Positions 1-6,951 of a stretch of DNA of 22,319 nucleotides are shown piece by piece. The DNA is taken from NCBI GenBank assembly GCA_964645585.1, contig CAZYAN010000059.1, positions 1-22,319 of the forward strand, given 5' to 3'. Under the pieces are notes generated by a model, which was not told the DNA's origin, did no database searches, and worked only from the letters and a program-made list of their open reading frames with translations. Numbering within the stretch: position 1 is the first letter of the stretch; the number at the start of each line of letters is the position of its first letter. Origin of the DNA: DATGSL01 sp964645585. Its GTDB lineage: Bacteria; Verrucomicrobiota; Verrucomicrobiia; Opitutales; T3Sed10-336. The translations under genes were made by a program, and so were the position numbers.

Positions 1-112
1 CCGCGCGGTTGGAGCAGCCGAAAGAAAACGCGGAAAGCGGATAAATAACGAGATGCTTGATGGAAGGCGCCCTCGTAACCTTCACCCGATGGGGAATCCG
101 GATTGACCTAAT

Positions 113-805
113 TTACGTTCCCCGGGTGTTGCCGAAGAGGGCGATGTGGAGACGGGGGCAGAAGCGGTTGCCGCGCTGGCGGCAGAGGTCGGCGAGCCAG
201 CGGGCGCGCTGGTTAAGCGCCCCCCTGTCCGTCCCTTCCGGCATCAGCAGCACATTTTCCGGCGGGACATCGCGATCAAGCCGCGCGAGCAGGTCGTCGA
301 TCTCCGCGAGATCGGACTCTTTCGCGACGACGAACTTCAGCTGATACGGATACCCGTCGATCCATTGACGGATAACGTCCGGTTGCAGGCGGAGTTCCTC
401 GTGACGGGCTCGCCAAGCGGCGGAAGCGTTTTCGCCGGGTGTCGAGTTGGACAATTTCGGGCTGAGCGACGCGAGATCGCAGGCGATTCCATCCGGGGAA
501 ACGGTTGCCGCCGTTTCGATCGTGATATGGCGGCCGGCATCGCGCAACCGCGCGGCGAGGTCGCGAATACCGCGCGCGATCATCGGTTCGCCGCCGGTCA
601 AAACGACATGTCTTGACGAAAACGCGAGCACCTTGGCGAAAACAGCGTCGACCGGCATCTCTTCGCCTTCGGGATGCCACGAGGCGTATGGGGTGTCGCA
701 CCAAGTACAGCGTAGATTGCAGCCTGCCGTCCGAACAAAAACGCTCGGCACCCCGGCGAGTTTTCCCTCGCCCTGAATCGACTCGAAAATTTCGGAGATA
801 AACAT
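113..805 (-). CDS. queE: 7-carboxy-7-deazaguanine synthase (radical SAM)
   Basis: Product of 230 residues. It converts 6-carboxytetrahydropterin to 7-carboxy-7-deazaguanine, the ring-contracting step on the way to preQ0 and queuosine, in the cytoplasm. The N-terminus has the family's SEIFESIQGEG signature (residues 4-14). The radical SAM cluster motif follows at residues 29-36 (C29-x3-C33-x2-C36, in GCNLRCTWC), and LTGGEP, the SAM-binding GGEP type, lies at about 69-74. Length is normal for the family. The ATG start places the conserved SEIF motif right at the N-terminus; there is no obvious ribosome binding site. It lies 210 bp downstream of queC on the same strand, so cotranscription is plausible but not tight. 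No queD, queF or folE is in the window. Assignment is firm; the pathway end product (queuosine or another deazapurine) cannot be told from here. Confidence 0.96.
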   Translation of the reverse strand: MFISEIFESIQGEGKLAGVPSVFVRTAGCNLRCTWCDTPYASWHPEGEEMPVDAVFAKVLAFSSRHVVLTGGEPMIARGIRDLAARLRDAGRHITIETAATVSPDGIACDLASLSPKLSNSTPGENASAAWRARHEELRLQPDVIRQWIDGYPYQLKFVVAKESDLAEIDDLLARLDRDVPPENVLLMPEGTDRGALNQRARWLADLCRQRGNRFCPRLHIALFGNTRGT

Positions 806-824
806 GGATGACGCTGACGGATCG

Positions 825-863
825 ATCTCGGCGCGGTCCCAGAACCACGTATGAAGCCGAGAT
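825..863. repeat. 8-bp inverted repeat in the queC-queE gap
   Basis: ATCTCGGC at 825-832 is matched exactly by GCCGAGAT at 856-863, with a 23-nt loop. It lies just upstream of the queE start on the minus strand, within the 210-bp gap 806-1015 that holds no convincing gene. It could be an mRNA leader structure, a processing site or chance. No T-tract follows on either strand that would make it a clear terminator. Confidence 0.4.
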
Positions 864-1015
864 TTTCGCTGCCGCTGAAAAACGTTTGTTTTCGCTTAAA
901 CAGAAGGAAGCGGAGACAGCCAAGGAAGAAACCTGATTCATGTTCGTTCCTTCGCCGTCTCTGTTTCCATGGTACCGGCAAGAAAGAACCTGAAGCGGGG
1001 GAAAATCTTTCGAAA

Positions 1016-1705
1016 TCAACGGGAGGCCGGACCCGGCGGAAGCGGATCCGTCCGCTTGTAAGAGACTGGATCGACGACGCCGGCGATGGCAAACGCTTCG
1101 CGGCGCTCGACGCACGTTCCGCAGGTGCCGCAATGGATTTCTCCGCCTTTGTAACACGACCAAGTTTTTCCAAAATCGACGCCGAGCTGGACGCCGGCTC
1201 TGACAATCTCCGCTTTGCTCGAGTCGATCAAAGGGCGCAGCACCTGGATTCCCGCGTACGTCCCGAGGGCGATCGCCTCGTTCATCGCACGCATGAATTC
1301 CTCGCGACAGTCCGGGTAAATCGCGTGATCGCCGGCGTGCGCCCCGATGACAAGCCCTTCCGCGCCCGCGCTCTCAGCGAAGCCGGCGGCCGCGGCCAGC
1401 ATGATCCCGTTCCGGAACGGGACAACCGTCTGTCGCATATTTTCCTCCTCGTAATGCCCGTCGGGAATCGCGCCGCCGGAACGTAAAAGACTGGACGAAA
1501 ATAACTCCCCGATAAAGTCGAGGCGCACGGTTTTGTGCGGGATGCGCAACGCCGCGCAATGTTCGACGGCAAGGGGAATCTCCCGGCCATTGTGCTTAGA
1601 GCCATAATCAAAGGAGAGAGCCGCGAGCACATCGTGCCGTTGCCGTGCCTCGTAAAGGGCGACGGTGGAATCAAGACCCCCACTGCACAGCACGACAACT
1701 TTCAT
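1016..1705 (-). CDS. queC: 7-cyano-7-deazaguanine synthase
   Basis: Product of 229 residues. It makes preQ0 from 7-carboxy-7-deazaguanine using ATP and ammonia. The N-terminal PP-loop SGGLDS (residues 8-13) binds ATP. The C-terminal zinc site is complete: C184, C192, C195 and C198, in CYKGGEIHCGTCGTC. The open frame runs further upstream, but the conserved beta-strand MKVVVLCSGG starts at the ATG ending at 1705, and an AGGTAGAG ribosome-binding-like stretch lies 9-10 bases before it; upstream residues are basic and not family-like. It precedes queE on the same strand and is divergent from rnd. Only these two steps of the pathway are present in the window. Confidence 0.96.
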   Translation of the reverse strand: MKVVVLCSGGLDSTVALYEARQRHDVLAALSFDYGSKHNGREIPLAVEHCAALRIPHKTVRLDFIGELFSSSLLRSGGAIPDGHYEEENMRQTVVPFRNGIMLAAAAGFAESAGAEGLVIGAHAGDHAIYPDCREEFMRAMNEAIALGTYAGIQVLRPLIDSSKAEIVRAGVQLGVDFGKTWSCYKGGEIHCGTCGTCVERREAFAIAGVVDPVSYKRTDPLPPGPASR

Positions 1706-1751
1706 CCGGTTTTTCTCTACCTGAACTTGCTCTTTTTGCTGATTTCCCGTC

Positions 1752-1760
1752 AGTATAGCA
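1752..1760 (-). promoter_or_regulatory. Candidate extended -10 promoter for queC
   Basis: On the minus strand this reads TGCTATACT, an extended -10 element (TGnTATACT), 46 bases before the queC ATG. No good -35 box is seen at 16-18 bp, which is typical of extended -10 promoters. It sits in the 65-bp gap shared with the divergent rnd gene. No preQ1-type riboswitch sequence is recognisable in the leader. Confidence 0.4.
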
Positions 1761-1770
1761 ACGGAATATA

Positions 1771-2895
1771 ATGACGTATCGCTTGATTTCCACACAGCCA
1801 GAGGTTGACGAATTGGTCCGCGAGATCGGATCGGTCGCCGAGGTCGCCTTGGACACGGAAGCGGACAACATGTATCACTACCGCAACCGTGTGTGTCTTC
1901 TGCAAGTCCGCTGGGCAAATGAGATCGCACTGGTGGATACCTTGGCGGACGGGCTGGATGTCGAGCCGCTTTTCCGTTTGCTGGAGTCCAAGCGCCTGAT
2001 CATGCACGGCAGCGATTTTGACCTTCGCCTGCTCTCCGGACTTTGCAGTTTCCAGGCATCGGAGCTTTTTGACACGGTCTTGGCGGCGCAGCTGCTCGGC
2101 TTGGAGCGCATCGGTCTCGGGTCGCTCATCGAGCACTATTTTGGGGTGACTCTTCCCAAAGCTCATCAAAAGAGCGACTGGTCGCAGCGCCCGCTGCCGG
2201 ACAAGATGCTCGATTACGCGGCTCAGGACGTCCTCTACCTGTTCGAACTGCGCGATAAAATGGAGGCGGAGCTGGAGGAGCTCGATCGCATCAGCTGGCA
2301 GCAGCAACGGTGCGAATGGCAGGTCAGTGCCGGGGCGATGGGCTTCGCCGAACGCGGTGAGAACGCGTGGCGCGTATCCGGCGCCCGCTATCTCAACGAG
2401 CGGGGATTGGCGGTCCTTTTCGAGTTGTGGCATTGGCGTGACGCCGAAGCGGAACGGATCGACCGGCCTCACTTTAAAGTGATGAACGACGCGTTCCTCC
2501 TGGAGATTGCCAAGGCTGTCCAGGCTGGGGAGTCGCAGCCGCTCGAACGCATTCCCGCGTCGCTGAGGCGCCGTCACAGCAAAAAGCTGCGCCGCGTCAT
2601 CGCGTCCGGGCTCGAGCGGGATCCGGCCACGCTTCCATCCGCTCCGAACGGATCCGGCCGCCCGACGCCGATGAGCCCCGAAGAGCTCAAACGGCAGGAT
2701 GTTCTGAAGGAATTTCGCGACCGTCTCGCCGACGAATTGAAAATCAACTCCAGCCTCATTGCCAACCGCGCGACCGTGGCGACCCTCGCGCGCGAGCCGA
2801 ACCGGCTCGATGAGTTGCTGATGCCGTGGCAGGCCGACCTTCTGCGCCCCTGCGAGATCTTCGACCTGACGCTCGACGCGCAGCGCTCCCGCTAA
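1771..2895 (+). CDS. rnd: Ribonuclease D
   Basis: Product of 374 residues, the usual RNase D size. It is a cytoplasmic 3'-5' exoribonuclease that trims tRNA and other stable RNA 3' ends. The DEDDy catalytic set is visible: D28 and E30 (LDTEAD), D84 in HGSDFDL, and Y149/D153 in YAAQD. An HRDC domain follows at about 206-282, then a C-terminal extension containing a second helical region. The ATG at 1771 is the first in frame and directly precedes the strand leading to exo motif I; the ribosome binding site is weak. It is divergent from queC with only 65 bp between, so the two tRNA-related functions share a promoter region. A terminator follows at 2921-2945. Confidence 0.95.
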   Translation: MTYRLISTQPEVDELVREIGSVAEVALDTEADNMYHYRNRVCLLQVRWANEIALVDTLADGLDVEPLFRLLESKRLIMHGSDFDLRLLSGLCSFQASELFDTVLAAQLLGLERIGLGSLIEHYFGVTLPKAHQKSDWSQRPLPDKMLDYAAQDVLYLFELRDKMEAELEELDRISWQQQRCEWQVSAGAMGFAERGENAWRVSGARYLNERGLAVLFELWHWRDAEAERIDRPHFKVMNDAFLLEIAKAVQAGESQPLERIPASLRRRHSKKLRRVIASGLERDPATLPSAPNGSGRPTPMSPEELKRQDVLKEFRDRLADELKINSSLIANRATVATLAREPNRLDELLMPWQADLLRPCEIFDLTLDAQRSR

Positions 2896-2920
2896 ACCGG
2901 CGGCATTGCCCCGATGCCAC

Positions 2921-2945
2921 TTTCCGGGCGCGGACCGGAAATTTT
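2921..2945 (+). terminator. Rho-independent terminator after rnd
   Basis: TTTCCGG (2921-2927) pairs with CCGGAAA (2935-2941) around a 7-nt loop, followed directly by TTTT (2942-2945). It lies 26 bp beyond the rnd stop codon. Confidence 0.6.
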
Positions 2946-2948
2946 GGA

Positions 2949-2977
2949 TTGCCTAGCCGGGAACCCGCCCCGATACT
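2949..2977 (+). promoter_or_regulatory. Candidate sigma-70 promoter for the lipoprotein gene
   Basis: TTGCCT (2949-2954) and GATACT (2972-2977) are separated by exactly 17 bp; each matches its consensus at four of six positions. It lies just after the rnd terminator and 43 bp before the lipoprotein ATG. This is pattern matching only. Confidence 0.3.
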
Positions 2978-3019
2978 CCGGCTTTCAATCAAAGATAATC
3001 CATCCTCAACGACAGTTTG

Positions 3020-3274
3020 ATGATCTCGAAAAAACTTTCCCTCCTCTTTGTTCTTCTTCTTGGATTCCTTTTGGCCTCCGGCTGCGTCGCGCATCGGGGC
3101 GACCGCAGCTTCGTTAACGTTGCGGGTGGATTGTACGAGCGGGAAACCCATTCCTACGAAGAAGTGCCGATCGGCACGATTCCGCTGCGCAAAGTCGACT
3201 TTGATCCCGCCGCCGAATTTTCTGGAAACAAGACTTCCATTCTCTGGGGCCTCTTTACCTACTACGATTATTGA
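3020..3274 (+). CDS. Small lipoprotein of unknown function
   Basis: Product of 84 residues, not recognised as a named family. The N-terminus is a type II signal peptide: MISKK, a hydrophobic stretch, and a lipobox LASGC with the lipidated cysteine at residue 22. The mature part is about 63 residues, ends in YYDY and has no further membrane segment. It is therefore expected in the periplasm or outer membrane as a small lipid-anchored protein. A TTG three bases upstream also gives an open frame, but the ATG at 3020 is the natural start. It is a single-gene unit, with a candidate promoter at 2949-2977 and a very strong terminator at 3331-3357. Small lipoproteins of this shape are common in Verrucomicrobiota, but no function can be given. 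Confidence 0.85.
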   Translation: MISKKLSLLFVLLLGFLLASGCVAHRGDRSFVNVAGGLYERETHSYEEVPIGTIPLRKVDFDPAAEFSGNKTSILWGLFTYYDY

Positions 3275-3330
3275 TTGGCGGCCGTCCGTCCGAGTCCGGC
3301 TGATTTATTTTTGACGAACATTCCAGCATT

Positions 3331-3357
3331 GGCCGCCTCGCGCGAGGCGGCCTTTTT
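3331..3357 (+). terminator. Strong rho-independent terminator
   Basis: A perfect palindrome, GGCCGCCTCG (3331-3340) facing CGAGGCGGCC (3343-3352), with a minimal CG loop, is followed by TTTTT (3353-3357). It ends the lipoprotein transcript and separates it from oleC. Confidence 0.85.
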
Positions 3358-3395
3358 CGTCCGCTGATTGCGAAATTGCGCCGGTGGTGCCGAAG

Positions 3396-5042
3396 ATGGA
3401 GGTTGTTGGGCAGCAACAAGAAAGGATCGTAAACGTCGCGCGCTTTCTCCCGCGGGCAGCCAGCGCGCACGGCAAGACGCTGGCCGTACGCGAACCGGTC
3501 GGGCGCAAAGCCGACGGCACGATCGTTTACCGCGATACGACCTTCGAGCAGCTCGATCGAGAGGTCGATCGGCGCTGTCACCGTCTGGTCGCCGCGGGAA
3601 TCGAGCGAGGGACACGCGTGCTCGTGCTTGCCCGCCCCGGATTCGAGCTGATCGCGCTCTTTTTCGCGCTGTTCAAAATCGGGGCCGTTCCAGTGCTGAT
3701 CGATCCGGGAATGGGGCTCCGCGGCTTTCTCGCGTGCGTTCGCGGCGCGAAGCCCGACGCCCTGCTCGCCATCCCCGCCGGGGTCTGGGTCAGCCGGATT
3801 TTTCGGCCATCGTTTCGATCGGTCAAAATCGTCGTTCCTGTGCGGAACGAAAAACGAACGCGTGAACCGGTCCCCCCTTTCGCAACGGCCGCGACCGCCG
3901 GCGACGAACTGGCGGCAATTCTTTTTACCTCGGGCTCGACCGGCCCCGCCAAAGGTGTCGCCTACAAACACCGGATGTTCGAAGCACAGGTCGAGGCGGT
4001 GCGCGGTACCTACGGGATCCAGCCAGGCGAGATCGATTTGCCGATGCTGCCGGTGTTTGCGCTCTTCAATCCGGCTCTCGGGATGACGACGGTGGTCCCT
4101 GAAATCAATCCGAGCCGACCGGCGACGGTCAACCCCGCAAAAATTGTCCAGGCGATTCGTCAATGCGGCGTCACCAATTCGTTCGGCTCCCCGGTGCTTT
4201 GGCGGAAGATTGGACGTTACTGCCGCGAGCGAAAAATCACACTGCCGTCGATCCGCCGCGTGCTCGCCGCGGGCGCACCGGTTCCGCCGGCGCTGATTGA
4301 GGAGTTTCGGGAGATTCTTCCGAACGGCGAAATCCATTCACCCTACGGGGCGACGGAATGTCTGCCGGTCAGCTCAATCGCCGGGCGCGAGATTCTCGCC
4401 CGAACGCGGACGGCAACGAATGCCGGAGCGGGAACCTGCGTCGGCCGCCCGTTGCCCGAGGTGGAAGTACGGATTTTGCCGGTTTCCGACGAACCCGAAG
4501 CGCCGGACTTTCTCAACCGCGCCCTGCCGGCGGGCGAAATTGGCGAAATTGTCGCGCGCGGGCCGACCGTGACGGAGGCCTACGACGGTTTGCCGGAGGC
4601 GACGCGGCAGGCGAAGATTATTGCCGGCGATGGCGTTTGGCACCGCATGGGTGATCTCGGCTACCTGGACGAGGACGGGAAACTTTGGTTCTGCGGGCGG
4701 AAGACTGAACGCGTGGAGACGGCTCAGGGGCGGCTGCTGACCGACTGCTGTGAGGCGATCTTTCTCCAGCATCCGCGGGTCGGCCGCTGCGCGCTGATTG
4801 GATTGGGTGAACCCGGCGCGCAACGGGCAGCAATTGTCGTCGAGCCGGAGAAAGGCCATTTCCCGAAATCCCGGAAAGACCGAGAAGTTTTTATCGCGGA
4901 ATTGCGGCAACTCGGGGCAAAGAGTGCGATCACACGTGAAATAGACCTGTTCTTCTTCCGAAAACGCCTGCCGGTCGATGTGCGCCACAACGCGAAGATC
5001 CACCGGCAGACGCTCGCCCGAATTTATTCGGGAGCAAGATAA
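3396..5042 (+). CDS. oleC: OleC-type AMP-forming ligase (beta-lactone synthetase family)
   Basis: Product of 548 residues from the ATG at 3396; GTG codons at 3384 and 3387 would add four residues. ANL-superfamily adenylating enzyme: the phosphate loop FTSGSTGPAKG (about 177-187), YGATE (317-321), the MGDLGYLD motif with D420, and the C-terminal PVDVRHNAKIHR with catalytic lysine 534. The stretches FALFNPALGMTT, TNSFGSPVLWRKIGRYC and VDVRHNAKI are hallmarks of OleC, which in the OleABCD pathway converts beta-hydroxy acids to beta-lactones before decarboxylation to long-chain olefins. No signal peptide or membrane span is seen, so it is probably cytoplasmic. OleA, OleB and OleD genes are not beside it. 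It is convergent with the DUF4139 gene. Family assignment is strong; the actual substrate is not shown by the sequence. Confidence 0.85.
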   Translation: MEVVGQQQERIVNVARFLPRAASAHGKTLAVREPVGRKADGTIVYRDTTFEQLDREVDRRCHRLVAAGIERGTRVLVLARPGFELIALFFALFKIGAVPVLIDPGMGLRGFLACVRGAKPDALLAIPAGVWVSRIFRPSFRSVKIVVPVRNEKRTREPVPPFATAATAGDELAAILFTSGSTGPAKGVAYKHRMFEAQVEAVRGTYGIQPGEIDLPMLPVFALFNPALGMTTVVPEINPSRPATVNPAKIVQAIRQCGVTNSFGSPVLWRKIGRYCRERKITLPSIRRVLAAGAPVPPALIEEFREILPNGEIHSPYGATECLPVSSIAGREILARTRTATNAGAGTCVGRPLPEVEVRILPVSDEPEAPDFLNRALPAGEIGEIVARGPTVTEAYDGLPEATRQAKIIAGDGVWHRMGDLGYLDEDGKLWFCGRKTERVETAQGRLLTDCCEAIFLQHPRVGRCALIGLGEPGAQRAAIVVEPEKGHFPKSRKDREVFIAELRQLGAKSAITREIDLFFFRKRLPVDVRHNAKIHRQTLARIYSGAR

Positions 5043-5064
5043 GGTCGGCGATCCCCGCCGCCTG

Positions 5065-5077
5065 GCTCGTGAGAGCG
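5065..5077. repeat. 13-bp repeat, copy 1 (downstream of the DUF4139 gene)
   Basis: GCTCGTGAGAGCG, itself a GCTC-GTGA-GAGC hairpin, occurs here and again exactly at 6891-6903. The two copies bracket the DUF4139 gene in the same orientation. Confidence 0.5.
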
Positions 5078-5094
5078 CGGGCGGCCGCGATTCA

Positions 5095-6738
5095 TTACAG
5101 TCCGCTGACCTCCATCTCTTCCGGGTGTTCAATGGTGAACGTCAGGGGCAATTCCACCTTCTCACGCGGGGCGAGATCGAGCTCCCAGCGGTAGTGGCCG
5201 GGCTTGCCCTCTTCCGGCTTGCCGCCGGAGAGTTCCACCGCCTTGACCTCGATGCGTTCGTGTTGCGAGACGGGAAGGTGATCATGAATCACGATGCGTT
5301 CGGCCGTAGGGCGGTTGTTCGTAACGGTGGTGAGGAATTCGAAGCGCGTGCGGACCGATTTGTTGATCAGTCCGCGCGGTTCAACCAAGCGGCGCAGAAG
5401 TTTTCGCTCGATCTGGATCGCCTCATCGACTCCGAGCGAGACATCAAACTCTTCCCGCGGATCAACGCGCTCGATCCGGCTCTGCCCGATGAGGTTGCCA
5501 TCCATCAGAATGCTCGCATTACCCGGCAGGAGCGGCGCTTCTCCTTCGTACGTCACCCGTGACTGCAGGAACGCGTGGGGCGAAAGTTTCGGCACCGCGG
5601 TGTAATAAAATTCGCCGACAAGTTCGGTTCCGGAAATCCCGACCCGATGCGGCTGGCCGTCGGCGGGAATGACCACGCGCGACGGCACGCGGAGATTGAC
5701 CGCGGTCAAACTTTCTTCAACCGCGACTTTGGCCATGTCAGCGGCCTCTGAAGTAACGCGCCCGAAAGCTAACGCGTCGGCCGGCATGGCTTCTTTCGCA
5801 CGTGACTGAAGAAGGGGAACGGGCGGAGGAACGGGGCGAACCTCCTCAACGCGCCACAAGCCGAGCTCCGGCGGTGTGCCGCCCAGCGAAGGCCGCGCCG
5901 TGGAGAGAGTCAGCGCGACGTCGCTCCAATCTTCGCCGGTTTGCTGCCGGACCATCGCCTGGTAATCGAGTCGAATCGACCGGTCAGCGGATGCAACACG
6001 CAGATTGTAGTTCGGCTGCCAGCCGGCGTTCATGACGACGTAGGAGATCGAAATTTCAACATTCCGCACCGGCTCGTCGGCGGAAATCCGAACGACGGCA
6101 TTCTTGGCCGACGTCCGCTCCGCGCCCCGCGTTTGCGCGATTTGCCGCTGGACCGCCTTCAGCTCCTCCTCGAGCTCCACCTTTTCCATATCCGCTTCAT
6201 GAATACGCGGGAGCAAATCCGTCAGACGCTCTTCGAAAAAGGTCATCAAATCCGCCCACTCCTGCAGATTGGGAAGGTCGCCCTCAGTCCGGGGCGCCGT
6301 CGCCGCTTTTTCAATTCCGGCCAAAAATTCCCGCTGCTGCTGAAAGACCGCCAGCCGCTGGTTCGTCTTTTCGATTTCCGCCTCAAGTTCAGTTTCGCGA
6401 TCGAGCAGCGGTTGAAGCCGCTCGATTCCGGCCGGCGCGCTGAATCCAGTAGCCGAACGCACGTCGAGCAAGGTCAGTTTGCCATCGCCTCGGACCATGA
6501 CCTGCAGGGAGTCGTCGACCAGGTTTGCCGTCAGCCCGGGAATCGTGACCTCATTGATGCCACTCGAAAGGTCGGTGGAAGCGGCTCGCGTGACGACGGC
6601 CCGGTCGGGATAAACCGTTACATCAGCGATCGGGGCATCGACTGAAATTTCTCCGGCGATCGCCGTGCCAGAAAATGTGATCAATGCCAGAAGACTGGCG
6701 CGAAATGTCGAACGAACAAATAGAAATGGCATGCGCAT
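5095..6738 (-). CDS. Exported DUF4139 / mucoidy-inhibitor-A-like protein
   Basis: Product of 547 residues. The N-terminus is a Sec signal peptide, with FRASLLALITFSG before a likely cleavage after AIAG. A DUF4140-type N-terminal domain follows (about 33-100, in the region DVTVYPDRAVVTR). Next come a glutamate- and glutamine-rich coiled-coil segment (about 100-215) and a beta-rich DUF4139 domain to the C-terminus, including YVVMNAGWQPNYNLR and a QQTGEDWSDVALTLSTARPS-type stretch. This is the MuiA family, named for suppressing mucoidy; its biochemical role is unknown and it is probably periplasmic. The open frame continues about 67 codons upstream through palindromic intergenic repeats, so I chose the ATG at 6738, which begins the signal peptide; 6732 is an equally good alternative. 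It lies 213 bp downstream of the cyclophilin gene and is convergent with oleC. Confidence 0.88.
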   Translation of the reverse strand: MRMPFLFVRSTFRASLLALITFSGTAIAGEISVDAPIADVTVYPDRAVVTRAASTDLSSGINEVTIPGLTANLVDDSLQVMVRGDGKLTLLDVRSATGFSAPAGIERLQPLLDRETELEAEIEKTNQRLAVFQQQREFLAGIEKAATAPRTEGDLPNLQEWADLMTFFEERLTDLLPRIHEADMEKVELEEELKAVQRQIAQTRGAERTSAKNAVVRISADEPVRNVEISISYVVMNAGWQPNYNLRVASADRSIRLDYQAMVRQQTGEDWSDVALTLSTARPSLGGTPPELGLWRVEEVRPVPPPVPLLQSRAKEAMPADALAFGRVTSEAADMAKVAVEESLTAVNLRVPSRVVIPADGQPHRVGISGTELVGEFYYTAVPKLSPHAFLQSRVTYEGEAPLLPGNASILMDGNLIGQSRIERVDPREEFDVSLGVDEAIQIERKLLRRLVEPRGLINKSVRTRFEFLTTVTNNRPTAERIVIHDHLPVSQHERIEVKAVELSGGKPEEGKPGHYRWELDLAPREKVELPLTFTIEHPEEMEVSGL

Positions 6739-6840
6739 AAGAAGAATGGATGGTTCAAAGAGGACAACGAACGGCGCAATAGATTTATTAGGAGATAATT
6801 TAAAAATTCCTTCGCGCAGGTAGTCCTGGCTTACTGTCGT

Positions 6841-6903
6841 CCACCGGCTCACGCCGGCAGCTACCCTCAGCCGCGCATACTCGTAGCCCCGCTCGTGAGA
6901 GCG
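6841..6903. repeat. REP-like palindromic cluster between the cyclophilin and DUF4139 genes
   Basis: The 213-bp gap 6739-6951 contains a hairpin CCGGC-TCAC-GCCGG (6844-6857) and, 30 bp on, the hairpin CGCTC-GTGA-GAGCG ending at 6903, which includes copy 2 of the 13-bp repeat (6891-6903). The first hairpin resembles that at 17584-17602. These look like dispersed intergenic palindromes rather than a coding extension. No clear promoter for the DUF4139 gene was found here. Confidence 0.5.
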
Positions 6904-6951
6904 TGGCCTTCCCTCGCGCCTGATAGCAAACCGGCACAAAACCGTCTGTGT

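Noticed and set aside
276..1163. 295-codon minus-strand open frame spanning the queE-queC gap
   Set aside because: It is the out-of-frame shadow of queE with very arginine-rich, non-protein-like text.
1706..1770. Possible preQ1 riboswitch before queC
   Set aside because: No preQ1-I type hairpin or A-rich pseudoknot tail can be drawn in the short leader.
3255..4337. 360-codon minus-strand open frame opposite oleC
   Set aside because: Antisense shadow of a well-supported gene; no recognisable domain and unnatural composition.
6739..6939. 67-codon N-terminal extension of the DUF4139 gene
   Set aside because: It runs through REP-like palindromes and precedes a perfect signal peptide; the start at 6738 is far more natural.
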